Assembly (NCBI RefSeq): GCF_023343835.1
Contig: NC_064442.1
Location: 19,578,501-19,642,500, forward strand
DNA: 64,000 nucleotides
Reading direction: 5' to 3'
Source of the DNA: Lagopus muta
Taxonomy: Eukaryota; Chordata; Aves; Galliformes; Phasianidae
A program made the position numbers and the translations under genes. The first letter of the stretch is position 1. Every line of letters starts with the position of its first letter. The notes under the pieces are model-generated. The model saw nothing but the letters and a program-made list of their open reading frames with translations, was not told the DNA's origin and searched no databases. Positions 21,656 to 32,242 of this stretch are shown here, piece by piece.

Positions 21656-22785
21656 ACAGTTATCATATATGTAATGACTTTGACATGGTCCCTCACCACA
21701 TCATTCTCTCTAAGTTATAGAGGTATGGATTTGAAGAATGGACTGTTCGGTAGATTAAGAACTTGTTGCCTGGACACTGCCAAAGTGTTTTGATCAATGG
21801 TTCTGTGTCAGGGTGCAGGCCGGTCACAAGTGGTGTCCCTCAGGGATCGGTCTTGGGACCGGTGCTCTTCAACATCGTTATTAATGACGGACGCTGGCAT
21901 TGAGTGCACCCTCAGCAAGTTTGCAGATGAAACCAAGCTGAGCGGTGCAGTCAATAAACTGGAGGGAAGGGAAATCATCCAGAGGGACCTGGACAGACTG
22001 GAGAAGCAGGCCCATGAGAACATATTGAGGTTCCTCAAAGTGCAAGGTGCTACACTTGGGCCAGGATAATCCCAGAGTTTTATACAAACCAGGTTAAGCT
22101 CTCCTTGAGAGCAGCCCTGCAGAGAAGGTCTTTGGAATAGTGGTGGACAAGAAGCTGGACATGAGCCAGCACTGTGCGCTTGCAGCCCAGAAGGCCAACT
22201 GTGTTCTGTGCCACATTAAAAAAGGGTGGCCATCAGGGAGGGAGGTGATTGTCCCCCCCTATTCAGCTCTTGTGAGGCCCCATCCAGGCCTTGAGCCCTC
22301 AGCACAAGGAGGAATTCGGGCTCTTGGAAGGAGTCCAGAGGAGGGCCGCTAAGATAAGGCTGGAGCACCTCTCCTGTGAAGAAAGGTAGAGGGAACAGGA
22401 CTTGTTTAGCTTGAAGAAGCAAAGGCTCTGGGAAGACCTCATTGTGGCCTTCCAGTATCTGAAAGGAGTGTATAAACAGGAGGGGGGAAGCTGTTTATAA
22501 GTATGGATAGTGATAGGACAAGGAGGAATGGTCTTAAACTGAGACAGGGGAGGTTTAAGTTGGATATTAGGAGGAAGGTTTTTCACCCAGAGGGTGGTGA
22601 CACACTGGAACAGTTTGCCCAAGGAAGTTATGGATGCCCCATCCATGGAGGCATTCAAGGCCAGGCTGTATGTGGCTCTGAGCAGCCTAGACTAGTGGCT
22701 GGGGACCCTGAACATAGCAGGGGGGTTGAAAATAGATGATCGTTATGGTCTTTTTCAACCCAGCCCATTCTGTGATTCTACTGTG
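21655..22785 (+). mobile_element. CR1 LINE, long 3' fragment
   Basis: Sense CR1 from late RT (TTTGACATGGTCCCTCACCACATC, CAGGGATCGGTCTTGGGACC, AAGTTTGCAGATGAAACCAAGCTGAG) through the 3' UTR (GAGGTTTAAGTTGGATATTAGGAGGAAGGTTTTTC, GTGACACACTGGAACAGTTTGCCCA) to the terminal AACCCAGCCCATTCTGTGATTCTAC. It is one of the best preserved CR1 copies here. Confidence 0.92.
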
Positions 22786-23089
22786 ACACTTTCCTTCCCA
22801 TCACTCTGCATTGGGCAAGCTGCCATTGATGGGCAACCCTCGCAGCACCACTGACTTCCACATGGAAGGGGATGGTCTCTGGAGCAGTGTTTGTGATGTT
22901 GGGTGTATAGAAAGTCAGTGTGCTGCTGAGATTATCCTGAGTGCAGTTTGTGTAAAGTTCGAGCTTTGGTATCCAATCTAGTTCAATTCCCAGCCAATGC
23001 ACACCAAATTTTCTTCAACAGACTCCCAGGAGCTTTACATGATGTTATGAAGTGGAATAACCAATAACAAAAATCATAAAACCATGACA
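22786..23089 (-). mobile_element. LTR fragment of the TGTCA/TGACA family
   Basis: 23035-23089 matches the end of the LTRs at 4078 and 9463 (ACATGATGTTATGAAGTGGAATA, AACAAAAATCATAAAACCATGACA). The preceding 250 bp do not match those LTRs clearly and carry a 74-codon minus-strand frame with two N-glycosylation-like triplets, of unknown origin. Confidence 0.5.
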
Positions 23090-23189
23090 GTGGTCCATTG
23101 TCCAGGACACATTGCATGGCAGCACAACTGCTCTCTTTGTATGCTATATCATCTCATATATATTTCTCCCAGCTTTGTTTCAACAGAAA

Positions 23190-23390
23190 ATCTGATGAGA
23201 TTTTTATACCTTACCCCATCATTCAGATCAAAGACTTTAAGGAGGATGGGACCCACAGTTGAATCCTGGGATAAATCACTAGTGACTGGCCTCCAACCAG
23301 ATTTTGAGCTACTGATCACCATCACCTGAATGTGATGAAACATTCAGGCAGTTTTCAGTCCACCTCACTGTCTGACAACTCAAGCCATAC
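23190..23390 (-). mobile_element. CR1 LINE fragment, degraded
   Basis: Antisense CR1 wording: AAGGAGGATGGGACCCACAGTTGAATCCTGGG, CACTAGTGACTGGCCTCCAACCAG and CCACCTCACTGTCTGAC. Confidence 0.6.
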
Positions 23391-23395
23391 TTCAT

Positions 23396-24435
23396 AGAAT
23401 CATAGAATCACAGAATAGCTTGGGTTGGAAGGGACCCTAAGGATCATTGAGTTCCAATCCCCTGCCAGTGTCACGGCCATCCACCTCCAGATCTGGTGCC
23501 AGACCAGGTTGCCCAAGGCTCCATCCAACTTGGTTTTGAACACCTCCAAGGATGGGATTTCCACAGCCTCTCTGGGCAGCCTGTCCGAGCACCTCACCAC
23601 ACCCCCTGTGAAAAGCTTCCCCCTGATGTCTAATCTAAACCTTCCCTCCTTGAGCTTAAAACAATTTCCCCTTGTCCTATCACTATCTATCTGAGTAAAA
23701 TGTTGATTCCCCTCCTGTTTATAATCTCCTTTTAAATACTGGAAGCTGCAATGAGGTCCCCTCAAAGCCTTCTCTTCTCCAGACTGAACAAGCCCAGCTC
23801 CATCAGACTGTCTCAGCAGGGGAGGTGCTGCAGACCTCGGATTATCTTTGGCCCTCCCCTGCACTCTCCAACAGCTCCTGTATGGGGGGCCCCAGACCTG
23901 GAAGCGGTACTCCATATTGGGCCTCACAAGGGCAGAATAGAGACGGTTTGGCTGCCTGCACTCTTTCTCTCCTCTCCAATCCTCCCTGTCCTGGCCAGCC
24001 ACCTCATTTGATGGAGCCCAGGATACAATTGGCCTTCTGAGCTGCAAGAGCACAATTCAGGCTCATGTTCAGATTTTCATCCACCAGGTCCTTCTTCACT
24101 TGGCTTCTCTCAAGGAGGTCTTCTCCAAAACTGTATATTCATCCGGGATTACACCAACCCACATGCAAAACTTTGCACTTTGCTGTGTTGAACTTCATGA
24201 GGTTCACATGGGCCCAACTTTCTGGTTTGCTGAGGTCCCTCAGGATGGCTTCACTTCCTTCTAACATGTCAACCACATCACTCAGCTTGGTGTCATCAGC
24301 AAACTTGCCAAGGGTGTACTCAAGCCCATCATCAATGTCATTTATGAAGACTGAAGAGCATCAGTACCAAGACAGACCCCGCTGGCCTCCTCCTGGACAC
24401 AGTGCCATTCAACACAACAATCCATAGTCTTCCAA
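23396..24435 (-). mobile_element. CR1 LINE, long 3' fragment
   Basis: Antisense CR1 starting at its 3' end with ATAGAATCATAGAATCACAGAATAG and GGTTGGAAGGGACC. It continues through CTCCAAGGATGGGATTTCCACAGCC, CCCTTGTCCTATCACTA, CATTTGATGGAGCCCAGGATAC and CTTGGTGTCATCAGCAAACTTGCC into the late ORF2 segment. A large frame of 217 codons on the minus strand (23400-24053) is CR1 sequence, not a host gene. Confidence 0.93.
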
Positions 24436-24983
24436 ATGCTTCCCTACGATGCCATCGTAGTCTTCACTGCAGCCTGCATCACTGCAACAACCCTGCTGAT
24501 CTGGGCCTCTTTTCCCATCTGCAGTCATGCCATCCGGATGTGTTGATGGAACGTACACCAGCATCTACAGCACATCTCTGATGACGCACAGGGAGAAACG
24601 TTTCACAGATTTAGCCTGAGAGCTCGCACTGAAAGCCCTTGAGAGCTAACCACTGGTGTCCTTCATGCCTGACGTTCACTGTGACTGGTGGCCACGCTCA
24701 CCAGGAAGGAGTAATGCTACAAATGAAATTCCTGTGACGGAAATCCAATTGAAACCCCTGGAAGGCTAAATGGAGAATTCCAACTCGAGTAATTGGCCTT
24801 AGGACACAGGAATATAGATGAACTGTTCTGATGGTAGGCAGTATGAATCTGCAGCAAAACACTTCAGAGGAAAAGAAGCAAGATATTAATTACTAGCAAG
24901 ATCTTGGCAGTCACCAACCACTAGCTGCTTTGATGCTTAATGTCCATGGAATTTTTCTGTCGTCACGCGCCTCAGGAACACGG
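24436..24983. repeat. 5' flank of K1, shared by the keratin units
   Basis: It matches 54660-55182 (same orientation), 45010-45460 (reversed) and 60080-60560 (reversed). It includes the conserved ATGCCATCC.GATGTGT, ACCACTGGTGTCCTTCATGCCTGACGTTCACTGTGAC and GAACTGTTCTGATGGTAGGCAGTATGAATCTGCAG blocks. These are likely to include keratin promoter elements. Confidence 0.8.
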
Positions 24984-25050
24984 CATAAAAGCCCATGCTG
25001 CAGCAGGCTCAGCATCGCCTTTGCTTCCCTCACTTTCCTGCAGAAATGAG
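24984..25050 (+). promoter_or_regulatory. K1 TATA box and non-coding exon 1
   Basis: CATAAAAG at 24984-24991. Transcription is expected about 30 nt on, near 25013, giving an exon of about 38 nt that ends GCAGAAATGAG before the donor GTAAGC at 25051. Unlike the other copies (ACGAG), K1 reads ATGAG here, creating an AUG at 25046-25048 in the leader. Confidence 0.85.
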
Positions 25051-25858
25051 GTAAGCCTCCCTTCACTCGGACTCTGCCTGTGGGCTTGACTGCTGTCATG
25101 CTAGCTCCTCAGTTTGGGTCTGATGTAGGCTGCCTCAGTATGGCATGGCAATCCAAATGTTTCAGGACTGTGAACGCTTTTCCTGAGGAAGAGTGGTGGA
25201 TGTGTGGAGGTGGGAAGAAGTGGGATCTTTCAGGGCAAATCCGATTCAGGGAGTCAGAGGCAAGGATGTACGCCCTGCAGAGTCATTGCCTGCAGCAGGT
25301 GGCACTGACCAAATAGCCAAGTGCATCCTGTGCTATCTTCTTTGCCTAGATTTTCATTTTTTGAGACGGGTATGATCAGTCTTTCCTCTCTTGACTATCT
25401 TGACTACCCCAAAACTGGGTGAGACACCATGTGTGGCATAACTTAGAGAACACAACGGGGATGGTAGGAGCAATGAAGGACAGCATGCATTATTAAGAGG
25501 AGATTGCTGTGACATCTCTTCGTCTCAGACTTCTTCTACTGTTCCAATCTCAGCAGTATTTTCTATGCTACTGCACCATGAAACACAGCAGGTTGTCCTG
25601 GTGCAACAAGCATCCCAGGGAAATCAGTGATTTGCTGTCAGACTCTCCAATAGGAACTACAGGTGCAATGGCACAGCTACTATCTGTGCTGGCAGAATCG
25701 TCTGCACTCCCTTTCAGAGCACGGAACTGAAAACAGAACGAGAGCAGAGCAAGGAGGGAGGGTGAGAGAGCCAACGCAGAAAAAGAAAAGACTAGCTGAT
25801 TTTTGGTTCCGTGTTCCCTCCCTGCTCTGTGTTTCAGCTTTGCCTCCCTCAGCGAGAG

Positions 25859-26176
25859 ATGTCGTGCTGCAGACCCTGCGTCCCGTCCCCCTGTGGTGCC
25901 TCTGGCCCAACCCCACTGGCAAGCAGCTGCAGTGAGCCATGTGTCGCCCGCTGCGCTGACTCGACTGTGGTTATCGAGGCCTCCCCTGTGGTGGTGACCC
26001 TGCCGGGCCCCATCCTCACCTCCTTCCCTCAGAGCACAGCTGTGGGATCCTCTCTGTCAGCTGCTGTTGGCAGCTCCCTCAGCTCCGCGGGCGTTCCCAT
26101 CTCTTCTGGGGGCTCCCTTGGTCTGGGGGGCTCTGGGCTGTGTCTGCGTCGCCCGCCCAGCAGTTTCATCTGCTGA
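25859..26176 (+). CDS. Feather-type beta-keratin K1
   Basis: Structural corneous beta-protein of 105 residues that packs into the filament-matrix material of avian skin appendages. It has a cysteine-rich head (MSCCRPC, then CSEPCVARC at 24-32), a beta-sheet core around residues 37-70 with [16 protein letters not shown], a Gly/Ser-rich part ([10 protein letters not shown]) and a Cys end. The length fits the family (about 100). The gene has two exons: donor at 25051, acceptor TTTCAG ending at 25837, then 21 nt of leader before the ATG, the usual feather-keratin layout. ATTAAA lies at 26301-26306. Compared with K7/K8, P97 is R and R102 is S. The core reads DSTVVIE, as in K7 and K8. The upstream AUG in exon 1 is out of frame and overlaps this frame. 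Whether it is feather, claw or scale keratin cannot be decided from sequence. Confidence 0.93.
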   Translation: MSCCRPCVPSPCGASGPTPLASSCSEPCVARCADSTVVIEASPVVVTLPGPILTSFPQSTAVGSSLSAAVGSSLSSAGVPISSGGSLGLGGSGLCLRRPPSSFIC

Positions 26177-26330
26177 AGCTGATGGATCGTCCCATCTGGA
26201 GAACACATCACAGATATGGATGGAACTTTCTCTCAGCCTCCCTGAAAACTGAAAATATTTTTCTTCCTCTCTGTACGGAGCCACTTTGCTTTTCCTTGTC
26301 ATTAAAAACTTTGTGCTGCATACCTTGGGA
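26177..26330 (+). other. K1 3' UTR and polyadenylation signal
   Basis: It contains the UTR phrases shared by all copies (GGAACTTTCTCTCAGCCTCCCTGAAAACTG, CTCTCTGTACGGAGCC) and ATTAAA at 26301-26306. Cleavage is expected near 26320-26330. Confidence 0.8.
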
Positions 26331-26600
26331 CTTGTGATTTCGTTTCCTCCTGAAACATTTCAGCATCTGCTCTGCAGCAGAAAGCATCCTGATCTTTCCT
26401 CTCATGACTTGAAACAGAGGAGGGAGAACCTTCCTTGTCCCATGGCCACAAGGCCATCCCCAGGCGAAATAAGAACAAGAGATCCCACAGAGAACACTGC
26501 CAAGATCAATCGTTCTGCAATTCGGAGACTGTTATAAAAGGAGACTGCTGGGAGAGCAGGGATTCATTTGCATGGAGAAGAAAAGGCTCCAGGGGAATCT
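26331..26600 (+). repeat. Keratin downstream flank with TATAAAAGG
   Basis: Conserved downstream block with TCACTGGAAACAGAGGAGG-like wording (degraded in K1), ending in TATAAAAGG at 26533-26541 and an octamer-like ATTTGCAT about 30 bp later. It is shared with K3, K4, K6psi, K7 and K8. Confidence 0.7.
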
Positions 26601-26624
26601 TGTCCTTGTCTTCATTCCTTCATG

Positions 26625-27165
26625 TAGCTTCCCTTTAGATGCTCACAGACCACTATCAGGTCTCCCCGGAGCCTTCTCCTCTCTGGGCTGCACAACCCCA
26701 GCTCTCTCAGCCTGTCCTCGTACAGAGGTGCTCCATCCCTTGAATCACTTTTGTGGCCCTCCTCTGGATAAGCTCCAACAGCTCCACGTCTCTCCTGTGC
26801 TGAGGACTCCCCATCTGGACGCAGCACTCCAAGTGAGGTCTCACAGCACAGCACACAGCAGACGGGCAGGATCTCCTCCCTTTCCCTGCTGGCCTCACTG
26901 CTTGGACCAGGATGTTGGCTTCCTGGTCTGCAAGGGTACATTGCTAGCTCATGTCCAGCTGCTGCCACACACCAGTATGGCCAAGTCCTTTTTGTTAGGG
27001 CTGCTCTCCATCCTTTCATCCCTCAGCTCGTATTAGTAGCGGGGGTTTTCTCGGCCCAGGTGCAAGTGCTTGCACGTGGCTTTCTTGGACTTCATGAGGT
27101 TCTCCTGGGCCTCAGGACACAAACCTGATCTTCTCTCACAACTGGAGAAATGCTTCTGGTTTGCC
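26625..27165 (-). mobile_element. CR1 LINE fragment
   Basis: Antisense CR1: CACTATCAGGTCTCCCCGGAGCCTTCTCCTCTCTGGGCTGCACAACCC, GTGGCCCTCCTCTGGATAAGCTCCAACAG, CACAGCACAGCACACAGCAG and AGGTGCAAGTGCTTGCACGTGGC. It is shared, partly deleted, with 53690-53945 in inverted orientation. Confidence 0.88.
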
Positions 27166-27843
27166 TCCCAATCCCCTTCTTCTCAACCACTCTGACTAAA
27201 TGCTGCCATTTGCAGCAAATGAGGGTGCCTCACATCTTTCTTTGCATGAACATTGCTACATCCATGGCCAGAAATATTCAGAATGTCACCAGAATGCTGA
27301 AGCCTCAGCACAGTATGGCACTGGCTCTGCTCACACAGGGATGCTGAAACTTCCAATCCTGATAATGGTTGTGCAAAGGAGTATGTCAAACCCGGTTATG
27401 CCGGGTTGCAGGATCTGTTGCCAAGCACGAGTACTTCTGAGGAAGTAACATGTGCTCTACAGATAGAGAGTGATACGTATCAGCATCCTTTCCAAAGAAG
27501 AAGAAACTGTTCCTTTGGCCAGCCAGCATGGAGGGATGGAAAGTACGGAGGAGAGAACGTTCTATTCACTCGAGGCAGGGTAAATTCAGATCACACAGAC
27601 AGGTCTCTGGCCTTTGGCCAGAGAGGACCAGAGAGGACAGACCTCCGCCAACAGTTCTCAGCATCGCCCTCATGTGGCTGTCCTGGGAAAGAAACCAGGC
27701 AGCACGGGGGCTCTGAGGAGGGGAGGGAATGTTTTGATGTCCCAGGGCAGCTGGAAGTCAACTGCTGGGTGAGGAAGATGGCCACCTGGGGAGCACAGGT
27801 GCAGCAGGGCACAATTCAGACACCAGCAGAAGAAAAGCTGGTA
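27166..27843. other. Flank of the tRNA-Gly gene
   Basis: 27166-27305 is shared with 14400-14530 and 53535-53700, both inverted. 27305-27843 is unique in the window. It has a small perfect hairpin, AACCCGG TTATG CCGGGTT, at about 27388-27408 and no supported gene. Confidence 0.6.
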
Positions 27844-27915
27844 TGCGTTGGCCGGGAATCGAACCCGGGTCAACTGCTTGGAAGGCAGCTATGCTCACCA
27901 CTATACCACCAACGC
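27844..27915 (-). tRNA. tRNA-Gly (anticodon UCC)
   Basis: 72 nt with all features of a nuclear tRNA-Gly(UCC) gene: acceptor stem GCGTTGG/CCAACGC, D arm TGGTATAGTGGTGAGCA (A box), anticodon loop CTTCCAA between GCTGC and GCAGT, T arm CCGGGTTCGATTCCCGG (B box) and discriminator A. A T-run (TTTT) lies about 10 nt downstream for polymerase III termination. It decodes GGA and, by wobble, GGG. It is single-copy and intact here, and the equivalent sequence is missing from both inverted paralogues (14.4 kb and 53.5 kb). Confidence 0.97.
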
Positions 27916-28084
27916 AGCTGCCTGCAACCTTCCTCATGCTCCTGCAGCTCACAGACTTCACATCCTCCTCCTTCCAGCCCTCTGCATGTGCACTACCACC
28001 ATCTGCTGCAACTTCTCTCTCATTCCGCCTTTCCAACAGAAATTGTACAAATTCCACCCGACTGGGAAGCTACATCACCAAAGA

Positions 28085-28202
28085 AGCACAACACCAGTAT
28101 GACATGGAGCAAACAGGGAAGTGCTTTCCCTTTCCTCTGAACAATGGGGGCAATCTGTTCACAGGAGGCCTCTAGGACCTCTACTCCTCAATGGCCCTTT
28201 CT
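28085..28202. repeat. Inverted paralogue of 14285-14400
   Basis: Carries ACCAGTATGACATGGAGCAAACAGGGAAGTGC and the CCTCTACTCCTCAATGGCCCTTTCTCACAG end, the reverse complement of the 14.3-kb stretch. Confidence 0.8.
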
Positions 28203-28745
28203 CACAGAATCACAGAATCAGTGCGGTTGCAAGGCATCTCTGGAGATCTCCTCGTCTAACCACCCAGCTACAGCAACTTCCCTAGAGTAGGCTGTGCAGG
28301 AAAGCATCCAGACGGTTTTAAAAAATCTCCAGAGAAGCAGATGGCACAGCCTCTCCCGGCAGCGTGTTCCAGTGCTCTGTCATGTAATGAAGTAATGAAG
28401 TTCTTTCCCACGTTCAATTGGAAATTCCTGTCTTCTGCTGCCCCCACTCATTTTGTAGAACTCTGTGGATTCCCTCTGGTAGTCCCCTGTCTTTCTTAAG
28501 TGGGAAGCCCAGAACTGCATGCCGGATGTGGCCTCACCAGGGCAGAGCAGATGGGGAGGACAACCTCCTTTGACCTGCTGACCATGCCCCTTTAATGCGC
28601 CCTCTCCACACAACTCGTCAGCGTGCCCAAATCTTGCTAAAAGCCAGCGCAGCCACTCCTCCCAGCTTTGTGTCATCGGCAAGCTTGATGAGGATGGAAA
28701 CTCTCCCTTCCTCCAGGCCGTTGATGAATATGTGAAACAGGAACC
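28203..28745 (-). mobile_element. CR1 LINE fragment
   Basis: Antisense CR1 starting with CACAGAATCACAGAATCAGTGCGGTTGC. Its first 180 bp pair with 14100-14284. It goes on to AGAACTGCATGCCGGATGTGGCCTCACCAGGGCAGAGCAG and AGCTTTGTGTCATCGGCAAGCTTGATGAG. Confidence 0.88.
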
Positions 28746-28893
28746 GGACCAAGTAACAACCAGTGGGTAACAAGGCTAGCTACCAGTGTCCAACTAGCCT
28801 CTGTGTCCCTGATCCCAGCCCTCGGAGCTATTCAGTGTGCCAGTGTGGTTGCCGTGTGGTCACTGCATGTAGAGAAAAGAGAACTGCATCCCA

Positions 28894-28974
28894 CGTAGTT
28901 GGCAGGATTCAAACCTGCATGGAGAATCACAACAGATTTCTAGTCCAACACCTTTGCCACCTGGCCACAGCAAC
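28894..28974 (-). pseudogene. tRNA-Ser(AGA) pseudogene
   Basis: 81 nt with a serine-type long variable arm, anticodon loop CTAGAAA and a good T arm (GCAGGTTTGAATCCTGC). Two acceptor-stem pairs are mismatched, and the anticodon stem has a mismatch and two wobble pairs, so it is probably inactive. Confidence 0.75.
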
Positions 28975-29575
28975 CTGCTCCAGCCATCTCTACCTGGATC
29001 ATTCCATGCCCTGGGCAATAACAACCCGCTCCAAAAGATTCTACAAGAGAAGCAGCACTCAAAACCCTGACCCCAGGGAGTGCGGGATGATCCCACTGCT
29101 TCCAAGTAAGTATTAGTTGCTTTCAAATCCTATTCTGCCTGCAAGAAATTCAAAAGATCATGACATCTCTCCTTGTTTCAGAAAGGAAATTAATTATCGC
29201 AGGCAAATTTCTATTCCTTCTGCTTGAGCAGACAATTCCTGTTGCCAAATCCCATTTTGTTAGCATGCTTGCTCAGTTGTCAGACTGTCACTCTTCCAGA
29301 TAGTAAGTTATTCCTCAAGTTCTTCAGTTACCTTGAAAAGTGGTATCTTCAGGATAGCTCTGGCTCTCAGGTGCGTTTTTCAAGTATGCCAGCTGCACTT
29401 CTCAAGGTTGCTCTGATTCCCAGCGTAGGTTCCCAGGCCAAGTTCCAAAGGTTAGCAGTTCCCAGCGCTCAGCCCCTACTTCCGTTACTGTGCAACAGTC
29501 ATTTGATGTCAGTACTTTCCCTTCCTTGCCAGATATTCCATAACAAGGCCCACCAAAGGGCAGAGGGCAGGTGTG
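28975..29575. other. No feature seen
   Basis: No gene, repeat or RNA recognised between the tRNA-Ser and tRNA-Gly relics. Confidence 0.5.
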
Positions 29576-29581
29576 GTAGGC

Positions 29582-29655
29582 AGGCTGGTGGTGTGGTGGT
29601 GAGCATAGCTGCCTTCCAAGCAATTAACGATGGCTTGGTTCCTAATCAAGATAAA
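29582..29655 (+). pseudogene. tRNA-Gly(UCC) pseudogene
   Basis: The D arm and anticodon arm are almost identical to the intact gene (GGTGGTGTGGTGGTGAGCATAGCTGCCTTCCAAGCA). The T arm (GATGGCTTGGTTCCTAATCAA) is destroyed and the acceptor stem cannot close. Confidence 0.8.
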
Positions 29656-30880
29656 CTTTTATTCTGCCAGGCTGTGGGCTGCCTTCACCTCCTGCAGGCT
29701 GAGTGTCCTGCTCCAAACCAGCCCAGCTTCCTCCCGAAAGACCAGCTGACCGGGGCATTTGAGACACTACCCTCATCTCTGCTCAGCATTGCTGCCCCAC
29801 CTGGCCCCATGGGACATCTCCCAGACCTGCAGACAGAGGCCTGGCTGTAACAAGGTCAGCCCTGGAAAACAAAGACTTAACGGGCAGTTCTTGGCCATTA
29901 AGACATTAAGAATTTCCCAACAAGAGCTGAAGCACTCAGCCTCTACCCAAGGGAAATTTGGGACACTCCACGCTTGGCTATCAATTTCCTGTTTCAACAG
30001 GGTAAGGCACTGAGCAGTCTGCCCTCCCTCTGTGTGGAGCCCTCATGGAGCAGATGCTTGGACTAGCACCTGACCCAAGGGGCTTGTGGAGCAGAGCCCT
30101 CCCCAGCCAGCCTGCTCGGCCCCAGGCAGAGCAAAAGGGAGAACACCTGTCCAACCAGGAAGCAGACATAGGGCAGCCCTGCAGGCCAAGCCTAAGAGGC
30201 TGTAACCCTGGGAGTCTTGGGCTCAATTCCCATTCCTGACATCCCCTTCTCTCTTGCTCTCTGCCAGAATACCGGTGCAAACCTTCAGGCCAAGCATCTC
30301 CTCCTGTTCATAATTCACTGCGGGCTCTGCTCTCCATCCTGTACGCTTCCCATGACCCACCCTGTGAGAGGGCGCACACCACAGGAAATGTTTCTCAGTT
30401 CAAGGGAAACAGCACAGTGCTGAGGACATGCAACGACTCAGCCCCCAACAACACCACGGCTGCAAAAACCATGTGGCTGACCCTCTGTAACATTCTGCAG
30501 ATGTTGCACAGCCCTCTGGATCCCAGACAAGGGGCTGCCAAAAATGAGCCTCAATTGTCATTAGTTCAAAGGCCTCCCACCAAACAGCAGAGCTTCTTCA
30601 GGCTGGGTGAAAGAAAGCAAGGGGTCTGGAGGATTTCCACTGTGTATTCTACAGAAGGTAGTGGCTGCTGTTGTCCATCCTGTTTTGGTGAATTCAGGGC
30701 TTTATCAGAAATGCCTTTCCTACCTTACTTCTCCCCATCGTCCTTATGATGACACTTCCAAGACAACCCATTCTATCTCTCGTTCTGAGCTCTGTTGCTC
30801 CATCTGGGTGTGAAAACACACACCTGTTTCTAGGTTTGATCCCCACACGCCCAGGCGCCTAAGAGTGCTCCATTTATCAG
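29640..30880. other. Decayed duplicate blocks, no gene
   Basis: 29640-29860 pairs inverted with 13165-13390. 29985-30075 resembles 36765-36850 (CAGTTTCAACA.GG..A..CACTGAGCAGT.TGCCCTC). 30183-30241 has a tRNA-Leu-like 3' half (GGGAGTCTTGGGCTCAATTCCCATTCCTGACA). 30250-30880 shows nothing. Confidence 0.5.
30183..30241 (+). pseudogene. Possible tRNA-Leu 3'-half relic
   Basis: Variable-arm and T-arm wording like a class II tRNA (GGAGTCTTGGGCTCAATTCCCA) ending CCTGACA. No convincing 5' half is present. It may be chance. Confidence 0.35.
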
Positions 30881-30884
30881 AGCG

Positions 30885-32240
30885 AGTACAAGGCAGTGCC
30901 ACCTGCTCTGCGTATCACTTGCATGCGTGTGCCCAGAAAGCTCTTCTTGATGGACTTATTGGAAGGAGGAGGGGAAATCTGTCTCAGCACGTCTTACCCT
31001 TCCAGTCCCAGATGTAGGAAGGAGGAAGGCTTCCTTCCTTCAATTCTGCTGTCTCCTTCCCCTCCATTTGCAGTGCTTACTCCGCTACTTCAGGAGCTTC
31101 TCAGCAGCACTGCTGGCAACCTTTCCTGCAGATGTGGGAAGGTCATCAGAGAGAGCCCCAGGTTACTTCTGGTGTCCGACACATCAGCCCCTTCTCAGGT
31201 GGAGGCGTTCCAATTTGGTGGCCAAAAATGCCTCTTACCTCACAAAAGCGGCCAGTAAGTAAACCAGTCATCAGGGGAAACTGAAGGAGTGGAGTGCAGT
31301 TAGGGCCAGGACTTACACGAAAACTCCATGTAGTGGGGGAGATCTACAAAGGGTGATGTGTCCCACCTAGAAACCTCATCTAGGTGTGCCTGCAACCCAC
31401 AGAGGATTGGAGTAGATCATCTCCAAAGGCCCTTTCCAGTACAACATGAGTAACTCAAGGTCCGCACCAGCCATGAAAAGGCAATGCTTTGAATGGCAGC
31501 AGGACCAGAATGTGTAAAACGCTCGTTGTTTCAGGAATGGCACACAGAACCTTAGAAACGACCTTGATGAAGAAAGCAGTGCTGTGGCAGAAAAGAGTCC
31601 AGAAGCTCCGCACTCCACAGCTACGTGACTTGTGCGTGCCTGCACTTCAGAGGTTTCCCCAACTCTTCTTTGTGGTCTTCTCATCACAGTGACTGACAGG
31701 TGCTCTGGGAGGCTAATCCCATGTGCCTTTGTACTTTGAAATGCATGGAATGGGATGTTGCATCTGTGGCCCACAACAAAGAGACTTCACTATGTGGAAC
31801 ACTGTCCGAAACCGCTCCGCAAAAGAAAAACATCCTAGGCCTCAGGCTAGGGTTATGAACATGTAGAGAAAAGCAGGTCAATCTGAGTGTGGGTAATGCT
31901 CAGGAAAGGATGCGGGCATCTGTTTGGTCACACAGTATATACATGTGTACATGCATAGAAATAGAATACATAACTTTCAGTATATGTGCATAGGAAATCT
32001 GATCACGGCTCTAACTCTTCCCTGCCAGAGGAGACTGAGTCTTCCCGCTCGTTTGGTCTTACGACATCTGGGGACAGATGAATTAATCTGATGTCAGACA
32101 GTGTGATTCTGGAGCTAAACATTTCAGATGAAAGAAGAGTGGTCTTAATTACCTGGCAGGTCCCTGCAATCAGCCAGCACCAGATGCTTCAATGCTTCAT
32201 GAGCCAGGAATGTTTCTGCCCTGTGGGGCCTCTGCAACAC
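30885..32240. other. 5' flank of K2, non-coding
   Basis: Shared with 52200-53560. No gene found; it includes the block with CCTCCCAGAGCACCTGTCAGTCA (31.69 kb), related to 38.15 and 46.17 kb. The 31900-32240 part leads into the K2 promoter. Confidence 0.6.
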
Positions 32241-32242
32241 AG

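Noticed and set aside
22925-22998. tRNA-like B-box (GTTCAATTCCC) near 22980
   Set aside because: No pairing acceptor stem, D arm or anticodon arm could be built around it.
23400-24053. 217-codon minus-strand frame as a host gene
   Set aside because: It lies wholly within a CR1 3' fragment and reads as CR1 UTR and late ORF2 wording.
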